DNA of 64,000 nucleotides from Planctomycetota bacterium (GTDB lineage: Bacteria > Planctomycetota > JAJSAM01 > JAJVHW01). The stretch spans positions 1 to 64,000 of the forward strand of contig JAJFFG010000034.1 in the NCBI GenBank assembly GCA_021776825.1. Reading direction: 5' to 3'. A model generated the notes under the pieces. It searched no databases. It was not told the DNA's origin and saw only the letters and a program-made list of their open reading frames with translations. Shown one piece after another: positions 1 through 7,569 of this stretch (position 1 is its first letter; each line of letters begins with the position of its first letter). A program made the position numbers and the translations under genes.

Positions 1-1
1 C

Positions 2-58
2 ACGCGCCCCAACTCGCTGCAGCAACGCGCCCTCGACCTGCTCGGCGTCACCCTGTAG
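2..58 (+). CDS. C-terminal end of an upstream gene (partial)
   Basis: The window opens in an open frame that ends with a TAG at 56-58. Only 18 residues are visible, ending LDLLGVTL, too few to recognise a family. It is reported because the frame uses ordinary GC-rich codons and the stop precedes the leader of the next gene. Identity is unknown. Confidence 0.3.
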   Translation, partial: TRPNSLQQRALDLLGVTL

Positions 59-65
59 CCAGCCG

Positions 66-335
66 GTGATTCGCGGCGCGAGCCGCATCCTCTTCATTCA
101 CAGAGAGTTACGTTGCGCCAGGCTCTGGAACTTCCGGCTAGCAACGGTTCCTTCGGTGGCACCGGCGACGCTGCCGGCGACTCCGCTGGCAGCGTCGCCG
201 GTGCCGATCGCGATCGATCCTGTCGCCGATCCCGCTCCGACGGCTCCGCACGTTGATCCCGACTCGCACGCCGAACCGGTCCCGGTCTCCGTCGAGCCGC
301 TGCGCGACCCCTGCCCGGCATGCGGTCGGGGATAG
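66..335 (+). CDS. Candidate small proline/alanine-rich ORF ending in a CPAC motif
   Basis: A GTG-initiated frame of 89 codons fills the space directly upstream of the DUF692 enzyme gene and ends 27 bp before its ATG. The product is rich in Pro, Ala and Val and ends DPCPACGRG, with two cysteines spaced as CxxC at the extreme C-terminus. MNIO (DUF692) enzymes are known to modify small cysteine-containing precursor peptides encoded next to them, so a precursor role is conceivable. Against this, no ribosome-binding site is obvious, the third-position GC is lower than in neighbours, and part of the frame is a perfect inverted repeat. A shorter start at GTG 156 is possible. The function is not known and the gene may not be real. 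Confidence 0.2.
   Translation: MIRGASRILFIHRELRCARLWNFRLATVPSVAPATLPATPLAASPVPIAIDPVADPAPTAPHVDPDSHAEPVPVSVEPLRDPCPACGRG
158..205. repeat. Perfect 18-bp inverted repeat in the MNIO leader
   Basis: The arms GGCACCGGCGACGCTGCC (158-175) and its exact reverse complement (188-205) are separated by 12 nt. The predicted hairpin would be very stable. There is no following T-run, so it is either a factor-independent terminator of weak type for the upstream gene, an RNA structure in the leader, or a REP-like palindrome. Confidence 0.75.
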
Positions 336-380
336 CCGGCCTGTGGACGTGGATCGCCCCGGATGCCGTCGGGGATAGCC
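320..380 (+). repeat. Direct repeat around the MNIO start codon
   Basis: The 18-mer at 320-337 recurs at 363-380 with one mismatch (period 43). Both copies begin with ATG and read MxSGIA, but in different frames; only the second is in frame with the enzyme gene. Confidence 0.6.
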
Positions 381-1244
381 CCGCCTGCCGTCGGCCTGAG
401 CCTGCTCGTCGAGCCCGAGTTCGCCGCGGCCACGCTGCCGCTCTTCGAGGCCGGTGCGGTCGATGTCCTCGAGTGGAGCTTCGACGTCCACTGGGACGCG
501 CCGCCGTTGCCCGCATGGTCCGACGAACTGCTCGCGCACTTCTCCGCGACAGACCGGTTGCTCGGCCACGGCGTCACGTTCAGCCCGCTGACCGCATCGT
601 GGACCGACAGACAGGACCGCTGGCTGGAACAGTTCTCCGAGGAGTGCGCGTCGCGGCGGTACCGGCACGTGTCGGAGCACTTCGGGTTCCTCGCCGCAGG
701 ATCGTTCCACGATGGTGCGCCGCTCCCCGTGCCGCGCACCGACGCGGCGCTCGCCATCGGTCGCGACCGTCTCCGCCGCCTGGCCGAGGTCTGCGGCGTG
801 CGCGTCGGACTCGAGAACCTCGCGTTCGCGTTCGGTCCAGACGATGTGCGCTCGCAGGGCGCGTTCCTGGCGGAGCTCCTCGAGCCGAGCGATGGCTTCC
901 TCCTGCTCGACCTCCACAACCTCTACTGCCACGCCGTCAACTTCGACGTCGACGTACGTGATCTCCTCGATGGCTACCCGCTCGAACGGGTCGTCGAACT
1001 GCACGTCTCCGGCGGCAGTTGGTCGGACGGCGTCGGAGGCCGCGTCCGGCGCGACACGCATGACGACGCCGTCCCGGACGAGGTCCTCGCTCTCCTGCCC
1101 GACGTGCTCGCGCGCTGTCCCGGCACGGAGTTCGTCATCCTCGAACGCATCACCGGAACGCTCCGCGACGCCGCCGCGCGCGATCGGTTCGCCGACGACT
1201 TCCGTCGCGTTCGCTCGGTCGTGCACGGAGCAGCGGCGTCATGA
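363..1244 (+). CDS. DUF692 / multinuclear non-heme iron oxygenase (MNIO) family protein
   Basis: The 293-residue product has the TIM-barrel family signatures of DUF692 (the MbnB/TglH/ChrH group): VGLENLAF around residue 145, LLDLHNLYCHAVNF around 180-195, ELHVSGG around 217 and DTHDDAVPDEV around 234, followed by VILERI. Family members bind two or three iron ions through His, Asp and Glu residues and oxidatively modify cysteine or other residues of ribosomal peptides. Length matches the family. The ATG at 363 leaves only a short lead before the first barrel strand. The stop overlaps the next ATG by four bases, so the two proteins are very probably translationally coupled. The substrate is unknown; the upstream CPAC-ending ORF is a weak candidate. 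No DUF2063 or MbnC-sized partner is present. Confidence 0.85.
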   Translation: MPSGIAPPAVGLSLLVEPEFAAATLPLFEAGAVDVLEWSFDVHWDAPPLPAWSDELLAHFSATDRLLGHGVTFSPLTASWTDRQDRWLEQFSEECASRRYRHVSEHFGFLAAGSFHDGAPLPVPRTDAALAIGRDRLRRLAEVCGVRVGLENLAFAFGPDDVRSQGAFLAELLEPSDGFLLLDLHNLYCHAVNFDVDVRDLLDGYPLERVVELHVSGGSWSDGVGGRVRRDTHDDAVPDEVLALLPDVLARCPGTEFVILERITGTLRDAAARDRFADDFRRVRSVVHGAAAS

Positions 1245-1444
1245 CCGACGACCCCACCCTCGATCACTTCCAGCGCGCATTGCTGGAGCTGCTGGCGTCC
1301 GCGGACGACCTGAACGAGATCCGCGAGCGACTCGCGTCCGACGCGGCCTTCACCCCGTTCGCCGAGTACGTCGCGGGCTTCGAGCCCCGCATGCTGGAGA
1401 TCGCCGCCGCCCTGGTGAAGCGCTGGGGCCGCCGGAGCGAGTAG
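1241..1444 (+). CDS. Small MNIO-coupled partner protein (67 aa), unknown
   Basis: The ATG overlaps the stop of the MNIO gene (ATGA), which is the usual arrangement for an enzyme and its dedicated partner. The 67-residue product is predicted to be mostly helical, with FQRALLELLAS near the N-terminus and FEPRMLEIAAALVKRWGRR at the C-terminus. MNIO enzymes generally need a partner that recognises the precursor (MbnC, TglI, DUF2063), but those are much larger. This could be a minimal recognition domain; that is inference from position only. No signal peptide, membrane segment or cysteine is present. Confidence 0.75.
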   Translation: MTDDPTLDHFQRALLELLASADDLNEIRERLASDAAFTPFAEYVAGFEPRMLEIAAALVKRWGRRSE

Positions 1445-1534
1445 GCCGCCCCAACCGGTCCGAGTCATGACGCGATTGTCCGAGCTAACCTGTTGGCGTC
1501 GCGGTCGATCCATCCGCCCCGAGCGAGAAGCGCC

Positions 1535-1894
1535 ATGTCCGTGTCGATGCACATTGACCTCCTCGGACCGGTCGACGGTCCGCCGAGTCTTCGCGTACGC
1601 GCGCGGCTGCAGATGCTCCGCACCGACGAAGGCGGACGACGGATCGGGATCAGCAGTGGGCTCCGGCCGAATCACAACTTCGGGGATGCGATGGCTCGCG
1701 AGTTCTACATCGGACAGATCACCGTTTCCGACGACGCGCGAGTCGACCCTGGGGAGACCGGCGACGTCATCGTCGAGTTCCTCAACGGTCCAGGACTCTC
1801 GGCGCTTCTGACGGTCGGCCGAACATGGCGCATCCAGGAGGGCCCGCATCTCGTCGCCAGAGCGGAGGTCCTTGAACTCCTGGACGAGACGTAG
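1535..1894 (+). CDS. Orphan EF-Tu C-terminal (domain 3)-like protein
   Basis: Starting at ATG 1535, with GAGCGAGAAG upstream, the 119-residue product reads like domain 3 of elongation factor Tu on its own: a strand followed by LRTDEGGRRIGISSGLRP, which corresponds to the EEGGRHTPF-SGYRPQ segment of EF-Tu, then a GDVIVEFLNGPG segment and a final EGPHLVARAEVLELL strand corresponding to IREGGRTVGAG. No GTPase domain is encoded nearby. In EF-Tu this barrel contacts tRNA and EF-Ts. What a free copy does is unknown. An earlier in-frame start at 1493 would add 14 unlikely residues. Confidence 0.7.
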   Translation: MSVSMHIDLLGPVDGPPSLRVRARLQMLRTDEGGRRIGISSGLRPNHNFGDAMAREFYIGQITVSDDARVDPGETGDVIVEFLNGPGLSALLTVGRTWRIQEGPHLVARAEVLELLDET

Positions 1895-1903
1895 GAGCCC
1901 CGC

Positions 1904-2626
1904 CTACTCGTGATGGAGACCGTCCACGCCTCGATCGTCTCCTGTCGATACGTGCTCTCCGTCGAGCAGCCGCTCCGGGTCCCCGTCCACGTGCCGGTCG
2001 ATCGCTCCCTGGAGATCATCGAGCGTTCCCTCGAGCACGTCGAGGTGCCAGAGGCCGTCGACCGCGAGCTCGTCGTCGTCGAGGACGTGCAGCGGCGTGA
2101 TCGGGCTGGTGACGCCGTCGATGGAGAGGACCACTCGCGACTCCGCCTCGCGCACCACGACGAACTCCTCGCTCGGGAAGCGCACCATCGCGGGCTCGCC
2201 CTCAGGGAAGAGAGCGAGGTCCTCGTGCACGTCGAACGCGACCAGCACGTCGCGGGCCGTGACCTGCAGGAAGTGGACGTCCCGCTCGTCCCCACGACGA
2301 CACGTCACCATGTCGTTGGCGCGGACGCGGATCTCCTCGACCGTCGGGAACATCGGGGGCGGCTCTGCGGGCTCGCGGCGACGTAGCGACGCCAGCGCGA
2401 AGATCACGCCGATCGCACCACCGATCGCCGAGAGCGTGAGAATCGCAACGGATCCGGCTGACTCGCTCGCTTCCGTCACGATCAGGCCGATCACACAACC
2501 GGCCAACGCACCGATCGGGACGCCGATCCAGTTGCCGAGGCCGTCCAACAGCGCGGTCCGCCGTAACGACGCCGACATCCTCTCGACCTCGGCCGGCGTT
2601 GCTTCACGGATGCGGCGTTGGAACAC
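1904..2626 (-). CDS. Two-helix membrane protein with cytoplasmic beta-rich domain
   Basis: The 240-residue protein has two hydrophobic segments near residues 34-52 and 62-80 (IGVPIGALAGCVIGLIV and SVAILTLSAIGGAIGVIFAL) followed by a soluble domain with FLQVTARDVLVAFDV and FPSEEFVVVREAESRVVLS. The same layout and motifs occur in the protein at 10352-11041, so the two are paralogues. Both end with a segment predicting a short helix (GTLDDLQGAID here, GTLEDLAGAIE there). The family is not recognised and no function is proposed. It is convergent with the EF-Tu-like gene. Confidence 0.7.
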   Translation of the reverse strand: MFQRRIREATPAEVERMSASLRRTALLDGLGNWIGVPIGALAGCVIGLIVTEASESAGSVAILTLSAIGGAIGVIFALASLRRREPAEPPPMFPTVEEIRVRANDMVTCRRGDERDVHFLQVTARDVLVAFDVHEDLALFPEGEPAMVRFPSEEFVVVREAESRVVLSIDGVTSPITPLHVLDDDELAVDGLWHLDVLEGTLDDLQGAIDRHVDGDPERLLDGEHVSTGDDRGVDGLHHE

Positions 2627-2677
2627 GGGCGCAGCCTAGCGGGGCGTACGCATCGGGTCGTCGCGGGCCGTGTCGCC

Positions 2678-2725
2678 GGGCGGATCGGGAGATCCGCCCG
2701 TACGGGTGGGTCTCCTGACCCACCC
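2678..2725. repeat. Pair of adjacent REP hairpins
   Basis: Two perfect hairpins lie back to back: GGGCGGATC-ggga-GATCCGCCC at 2678-2699 and GGGTGGGTC-tcct-GACCCACCC at 2704-2725, linked by GTAC. The same palindrome, in both colours of the G/A substitution, recurs at 41238, 45506, 45706, 45829, 55072, 55308, 55427 and 55667, so this is one member of the REP family of this genome. It lies between the ends of two minus-strand genes and may also act as a transcript-stabilising hairpin. Confidence 0.8.
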
Positions 2726-2781
2726 TGCCGTGACGTCAATCGGTCGACGGGATGAGAGCGGCACGCTAGCGGCGGCGCGGC

Positions 2782-3294
2782 CTACCGCTCGCGCATCAGG
2801 CGCAGGCAGTCCCGCGGTTCGGTGCTGATGTTGTGTTGCCCGTGCGCGGGCAGATGGGCGTCCAGCCGGAAGCCCGCCTTCTCGAGCACGCATCGGGACG
2901 CCGCGTTCTCCGCGTCGCAAAACGCGCGGACGCGCGTGATGTCGGGGTCCGCGAACGCGAGCGCCACGACGGCTTGCACCGCCTCGGTGGCATAGCCATT
3001 CCCCCAGTGCTCGCGACGTAGCACGTAGCTGGTTTCCACCTCGTCGCCGTCCCACGCCGCGATGATGCTGCCGAGCAGCGCGTCGTCCTCGCGGCGCCGG
3101 ATCCACCAGAACGGTCGACCGCGTTCGGCCCCGGCCACGAGGTGCTCCACCATCCGGCGAGCGGCGTCGTCCGTGTGGACCGGCCGCCAGCCGACGTACT
3201 GCGTGACCAGCGGGTCGTCGCAGAACACCGCCAGCGCGCACGCCCCGTCGTCCGCGGTGGCCGGGATGAGATCGATGCGTCGTTCCGTGAGCAT
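2782..3294 (-). CDS. GNAT-family N-acetyltransferase (RimJ/RimL type)
   Basis: The 170-residue product starts MLTERRIDLIPATADD, the usual opening of RimJ/RimL-like acetyltransferases, and contains the acetyl-CoA-binding region around HWGNGYATEAVQAVVALAF with the Q/R-x-x-G-x-G/A-like loop in the form HWGNGYA, then the NxAS(R)xVLEKAGF segment typical of the family. Such enzymes transfer an acetyl group from acetyl-CoA to an N-terminal amine or small molecule. The substrate cannot be told from sequence. It follows the toroid protein gene by 35 bp on the same strand. Longer in-frame starts exist but run into that gene. Confidence 0.85.
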   Translation of the reverse strand: MLTERRIDLIPATADDGACALAVFCDDPLVTQYVGWRPVHTDDAARRMVEHLVAGAERGRPFWWIRRREDDALLGSIIAAWDGDEVETSYVLRREHWGNGYATEAVQAVVALAFADPDITRVRAFCDAENAASRCVLEKAGFRLDAHLPAHGQHNISTEPRDCLRLMRER

Positions 3295-3329
3295 GCGCGT
3301 CAGGCTACGCGCGGAACTCGGCGTCGACG

Positions 3330-5804
3330 CTACCGCCCGGTGAGCGGCGTCGTCGCGCGCTGGAGGAACAGCAGCGCGAAGCACGTGTCGATGATCTCTC
3401 CCTGGCCCTCGCTCCAACGGCCTTCCGGCTTCTGACGCGCCAGCAGTTCGGTGGCGCCGTCGAAGTACCAGTCCTTGCCGCCGACACGCTTGACGCCCGC
3501 CAGGATGCCGGCGCGCTCCAGGCTGTAGAGGTAGTAGAGGTGCCAGTCGTCGGCCGACTTCTCGGGGGAGCGGTCGACCGACCAGTAGCGATCGAGCCAG
3601 GCCCAACCGCCGAGCATCATCGAGTCGATGTGTGTGTCGACCTTGGCGGTCAGCTTCGGGCTGTCGACCCGTCGCAGGTGGTGGCGTGCGATCGCGAGCG
3701 AGCCGATGCCCGCGCAGGTCATCGAGCCGTACGCCGTGTTGTTCCGGTAGCCGAAGCCGGCCACCTCACGCACTGGGATCGCGTCGCGCGTGGTCTTGCT
3801 CTCGTCGGGGATCGCTTGCCCGGCGAGCACGAGCGCAACGCTCCCGCTGGCTCCGTCTTGCTCGCGCTTCTTCTCGAAGTGCTGCGTCACACCAAGCCAG
3901 GTCACATCTGTTACGGGGATGCCGAGGTGCACCGCGGAGCGCAGGCCGAGTACGGCGTACTGCGTGTTCGACGAGTCAACCGTCCCGCCGGACCCGTAGC
4001 CCCACGACCCGGGGGCGGCGATCGCCGTCTCGAGTTCGCTCGCGACGACCTTGCACCACTCCAACCGCTTCGGCGGCACGTCGCGAACGACCTTGCGGGC
4101 CTCTCCGGGTCGCGCCCCCGAGGCCTCGTGCTCCGGCGTGTACGCAGCGTCAATCGCCATCAGGCAGGCGGCACGCTCGTAGTTCTTCTGTGGGTTCTGC
4201 TGGAAGATCCAGTCGAGCGTTTCCGTGACGAGCGGATCGTCGCGCGGCGTGTCGCACTTGAGCAGCGTCAGCAGCACGAACGCGGTGGTCCCGACGTCGT
4301 ACTTCTTGTGGGCCTTCCAGCGCCCTTCTCCGGTGCGTTTCTTCCGGAGCCATGTCGCGCCGCTCACGATCGCGGCGTCGACGTCCTTCTGGAAGCGCGC
4401 GTAGCGGTGACGCTGGATCTCCTTGATCGTCCACTCGAAGTGCTCCTCGACGACCGTTGGCGCCGTGCCGCGGGGCGCCGTCATCTTGATGAGGCCGTAG
4501 CGCAGGTCGACGCGCGCGGAACGGACGACCCCTTCGTCTCGATCGAACAGCGTGCGGACTTCCGCCGTCCCGTCCACGATCTTGTACGCGTGCTCCTCTC
4601 GCGCCTTGCGCGTGCTCGCGAACGCGTAGCTGGCTGTGACGAGCGCCGTCTTCCCATCGGCGACCCGCTCCGATCGGACACGCCCCTCGATGTGGAGCGG
4701 GACGAGCTTCCGGATCTCGCGCGTGACGTCGACGTCCTCCGTCGCGACGTCGCTCGGCGGCAATCGGAACGCGAAGATGGCGGCGAGATCGCGCCGCAGC
4801 GGCGACGCCGGGAAGTACTGCCGTCCGTCGGTCAGTTCGTGGCCGTGCAGCGTGAACGGCCTCGCGCCACTCTTGCGTCGCGAACCGCCGTGGAGCGTGA
4901 CCTTCTCTCGCTCGAAAACCGCGACATCGGACGTTGCGAGACGCCAGCCGACCGGCTGCGCGCCGGCGACATCCAGCACGGGGTCGGTCGTGTGCGGGGC
5001 GGTCGGCGTGACGGCGGGGGCCGTGCCGTCACGCACGCCGCGCACGTACGTGGCGAGGTTCGCAAACAGCCGCGTCGACGCGGCGCGGCTCGTCGTCCCA
5101 CCGATCGGTTTCCCGTTGGCATCGGTCAACGTGTCTAGGTGCAGCGACGACAGGAGCAGACGGCCCTTGCCGACCTCCGCCTCGAGCAGCGCGAACCGGT
5201 CGCGCGCCTGCGATGCCGAGAGCACGACGTGGAAACCCTCGTGCCACTCGTAACTCTCCCAGCTCGCCTTCCCGCGTCCGTGCTTCTTGAGTTTCAGCCG
5301 CGGGCTCCCCTCGGCGGCGCGCTTCAGTCCCGCGACGAGAGCGTGTCCCTCGGACTCGACGTACACCCGGTCCGAGTCGGTGTCCCCGCGAACGGCGACG
5401 AGACCCTCAGGAAGGAACGGCGGCGTCGGCTCGGTCTGGTCTGCCTGGCACATCTGGAGCACCACGCCGCCCCGGCGCAGGAAGTGCCAGAGGCCCTTCA
5501 CGCGCGTCGCCATGTACTTGTCGTAGTCGGGGTGCTCGCTGACGAAACTGCCCAGCACGATCAGGTCTGCCCGCGCCGACGACGCCGACGTCTGGTGCGA
5601 CAGCTCCCGCACGTTGAAGCCCGCCGCGGTGAGCGCCTCCGCCGCGCCGACGCCCCTGCCGTGGGGATCGAGGAACTCCCACACGAGCGCTTGAAGCGGC
5701 TTCTCGGCGGCGGGCGCCGACGATGGCGCACCGATCGCCAGCGCGGCGGCCACGACGAGCGAGCCCGCGACCGTCGCGAGCACGGGAGCCATGCGTTGAC
5801 GCAT
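3330..5804 (-). CDS. Secreted ThuA-like / prenyltransferase-squalene oxidase repeat protein
   Basis: The 824-residue protein begins with a signal peptide (hydrophobic run LATVAGSLVVAAALAIGA, cleavage near APAAE). Residues about 35-250 resemble a glutamine-amidotransferase-like or ThuA-like fold (ADLIVLGSF, FLRRGGVVLQM). The C-terminal third carries alpha/alpha-toroid repeats of the prenyltransferase/squalene oxidase type: GATWLRKKRTGEGRW, YDVGTTAFVLLTLLK, PGSWGYGSGGTVDSSNTQYAVLGLR, GGWAWLDRYWS and KPEGRWSEG. Such proteins are abundant in planctomycetes and are not terpene cyclases; no DXDD active-site motif is seen. It is presumably extracytoplasmic. A start at the second Met (5792) is equally possible. 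Confidence 0.85.
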   Translation of the reverse strand: MRQRMAPVLATVAGSLVVAAALAIGAPSSAPAAEKPLQALVWEFLDPHGRGVGAAEALTAAGFNVRELSHQTSASSARADLIVLGSFVSEHPDYDKYMATRVKGLWHFLRRGGVVLQMCQADQTEPTPPFLPEGLVAVRGDTDSDRVYVESEGHALVAGLKRAAEGSPRLKLKKHGRGKASWESYEWHEGFHVVLSASQARDRFALLEAEVGKGRLLLSSLHLDTLTDANGKPIGGTTSRAASTRLFANLATYVRGVRDGTAPAVTPTAPHTTDPVLDVAGAQPVGWRLATSDVAVFEREKVTLHGGSRRKSGARPFTLHGHELTDGRQYFPASPLRRDLAAIFAFRLPPSDVATEDVDVTREIRKLVPLHIEGRVRSERVADGKTALVTASYAFASTRKAREEHAYKIVDGTAEVRTLFDRDEGVVRSARVDLRYGLIKMTAPRGTAPTVVEEHFEWTIKEIQRHRYARFQKDVDAAIVSGATWLRKKRTGEGRWKAHKKYDVGTTAFVLLTLLKCDTPRDDPLVTETLDWIFQQNPQKNYERAACLMAIDAAYTPEHEASGARPGEARKVVRDVPPKRLEWCKVVASELETAIAAPGSWGYGSGGTVDSSNTQYAVLGLRSAVHLGIPVTDVTWLGVTQHFEKKREQDGASGSVALVLAGQAIPDESKTTRDAIPVREVAGFGYRNNTAYGSMTCAGIGSLAIARHHLRRVDSPKLTAKVDTHIDSMMLGGWAWLDRYWSVDRSPEKSADDWHLYYLYSLERAGILAGVKRVGGKDWYFDGATELLARQKPEGRWSEGQGEIIDTCFALLFLQRATTPLTGR

Positions 5805-5862
5805 CGTCGCCGATCGTAACCGGTCGCCGTCGTGGCGCGCTCGGCCGGCACACTCGGCAGGC

Positions 5863-5884
5863 GACCTGACCCTGGGACGGGATG
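5863..5884. repeat. Isolated MITE-1 right-end fragment
   Basis: GACCTGACCCTGGGACGG followed by GATG matches the right terminal repeat of MITE-1 (CTGACCCTGGGACGGTATG) with one difference. No matching left end was found nearby, so this is a solo end or a remnant. It lies between two divergently transcribed toroid genes. Confidence 0.5.
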
Positions 5885-6066
5885 ACTCGCCCGGGCTGCT
5901 CAGGCTCGAACGGCTCTCTTAGGCTGCGACCGTGACCGCCGAGGGGCTGACTCCCCGGGGCGCGCGGCGCTCTCTTCGAGCCTGCCCTCACGACGGTGAA
6001 CCAATCTCGTCCTGCTCCGTTCGTGTTCAATGGGAGAGGTCTGTCCAGACCATGGGAGGAGATCTG

Positions 6067-7485
6067 ATGCATCGCATCCGCCCCGCACGCGCCGCCCGCT
6101 GTGCCAAAGTGCTCAGTGCCGCCGCACTCGTAGTTCCGCTCGCCCTCACGAGCTGCACCATCACGCCCGCGGACGACGGTCCGAGTGACGTCCGTGTCGT
6201 CGAACTCAGCGACGAGGCCGCCGACAAGATCGCGACACTCGTCGCGGATCGCGTCGCCGACCAGGTTGCTGATCGCGTCGCCGACCGAGTCGGCAATCGA
6301 CTGTCGGAGCACGTCGTGATCGAGATGCCGCAGCCGATGGTCCGGGCGAAGGCGCCCGTGGTCATCCGCCGTGCCCCGTCGACCGTCCGCCGCGCCCCGG
6401 CGGCGGCGTCGAGTCGGATCAAGTTCCCGACCGCAGAGTCGGTGGACGCCGCCGAGCTGCAAGCCGCCGCCGACAACGCGGTCAGCGAGGCGCTCGCATG
6501 GCTGTCGCGCCATCAGTCCGAGGACGGTTCATGGAAGCCTGGGCAACTCACAGAGGCGGGTGATGCCGCCAAGGGGAACGATGCCTACACCCCCGGCGTG
6601 ACCGGTCTCTCGCTGCTCTGCCTCCTGCGCAGTGGCGAGAGCCACGTGGACGGGCCGCACAGCGCGACGATCAAGAAGGGCCTGCGCTATCTGAAGAACA
6701 TCCAGGACTCGGAGGGCTGCTTCGGCCCCCGCACGACGCAGCACTTCCTCTACAACCACGCGCTCGCCACGCTGGCGATGATCGAGGCCTACTCGTCGAC
6801 GGACAGCGCGCTGTTCCGCGGCTCGGCTCAGAGCGGCGTGAACTTCGTGCTCCAGGCCCAGAACCCCTACCTGGGCTGGCGCTACGGCATCCGCGACGGC
6901 GACAACGACACGTCGATGACGTGCTGGATGGTGCAGGTCCTCGCCGCGGCTCAGAAGGCCGAGCTCGAGGTGGATGCCGGCGCCTTCCGCGGCGCGCTCG
7001 CCTGGACCGACAAGATGACCGAACCTGAGTTCGGGCGCGTTGGCTACAACCGCCGCGGCGGCCCACCTGCGCGCACGATGGAAGCGATGGAGCGCTTCCC
7101 GGCGGAGCACAGCGAAGCGATCACCGCGGCCGGTCTACTCATTCGACTCCTCTCCGGTCAGCGCCCCGAGACCTCTGAGATGGCCGACAAGAGCGCGGCG
7201 TTGATCAGCCGCAAGCCGCCGTACTGGAACACCGACCTCGGCACGAACGACTTCTACTACTGGCACCTCGGTACCGCTGCACTCCGGCGCGTCGGCGGCG
7301 AGCGCTGGACGGCTTGGCGCAACTCGCTCCACGCCAACGTCACGCAGCGTCAGAACACGGGCGGCGGGGAGTCCGTCCGTGGCTCGTGGGAACCGGTCGA
7401 CGCCTGGTCGACGGACGGCGGTCGCGTCTACGCGACGGCGACGCTCTGCCTGTCGCTCCAGGAGATGCTGATCTCGCTGAAGTAG
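6067..7485 (+). CDS. Lipoprotein with prenyltransferase/squalene oxidase repeats
   Basis: The start at ATG 6067 is set by a strong GGAGGAGAT ribosome-binding site and by the lipoprotein signal that follows (ALVVPLALTSC lipobox). Next comes a short segment of charged heptad-like repeats (VADRVADQVADRVADRV, a probable coiled coil), a Pro/Ala linker and a toroid domain from about residue 115: ALAWLSRHQSEDGSWKPG, GVTGLSLLCLLRSGE, GCFGPRTTQHFLYNHALATLAM and GYNRRGGPP. It is a close relative of the protein at 37548-38828, with which it shares GWRYxxRDGDxDxS and RVYxTA. It is probably outer- or inner-membrane anchored. The function of this family is not established. Confidence 0.88.
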   Translation: MHRIRPARAARCAKVLSAAALVVPLALTSCTITPADDGPSDVRVVELSDEAADKIATLVADRVADQVADRVADRVGNRLSEHVVIEMPQPMVRAKAPVVIRRAPSTVRRAPAAASSRIKFPTAESVDAAELQAAADNAVSEALAWLSRHQSEDGSWKPGQLTEAGDAAKGNDAYTPGVTGLSLLCLLRSGESHVDGPHSATIKKGLRYLKNIQDSEGCFGPRTTQHFLYNHALATLAMIEAYSSTDSALFRGSAQSGVNFVLQAQNPYLGWRYGIRDGDNDTSMTCWMVQVLAAAQKAELEVDAGAFRGALAWTDKMTEPEFGRVGYNRRGGPPARTMEAMERFPAEHSEAITAAGLLIRLLSGQRPETSEMADKSAALISRKPPYWNTDLGTNDFYYWHLGTAALRRVGGERWTAWRNSLHANVTQRQNTGGGESVRGSWEPVDAWSTDGGRVYATATLCLSLQEMLISLK

Positions 7486-7507
7486 ACGTCAGCGGACACC
7501 ACACGAC

Positions 7508-7542
7508 GCGCGCCGCGGAGGGGTGACCCCTTCGCGGCGCGT
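7508..7542 (+). terminator. Strong hairpin after the toroid lipoprotein gene
   Basis: GCGCCGCGGAGGGGT (7510-7524) pairs with ACCCCTTCGCGGCGC (7526-7540) with a single mismatch and almost no loop, starting 22 bp after the stop codon. No clean T-run follows, so it may be a terminator of the GC-rich type or an mRNA 3'-end stabiliser. Confidence 0.6.
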
Positions 7543-7569
7543 TCACGTTCGGAGCGAGTCGGCGTCGTC

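Noticed and set aside
3540-5138. Open frame of 532 codons on the plus strand
   Set aside because: Lies wholly inside and antisense to the toroid protein gene, without a signal or domain of its own.
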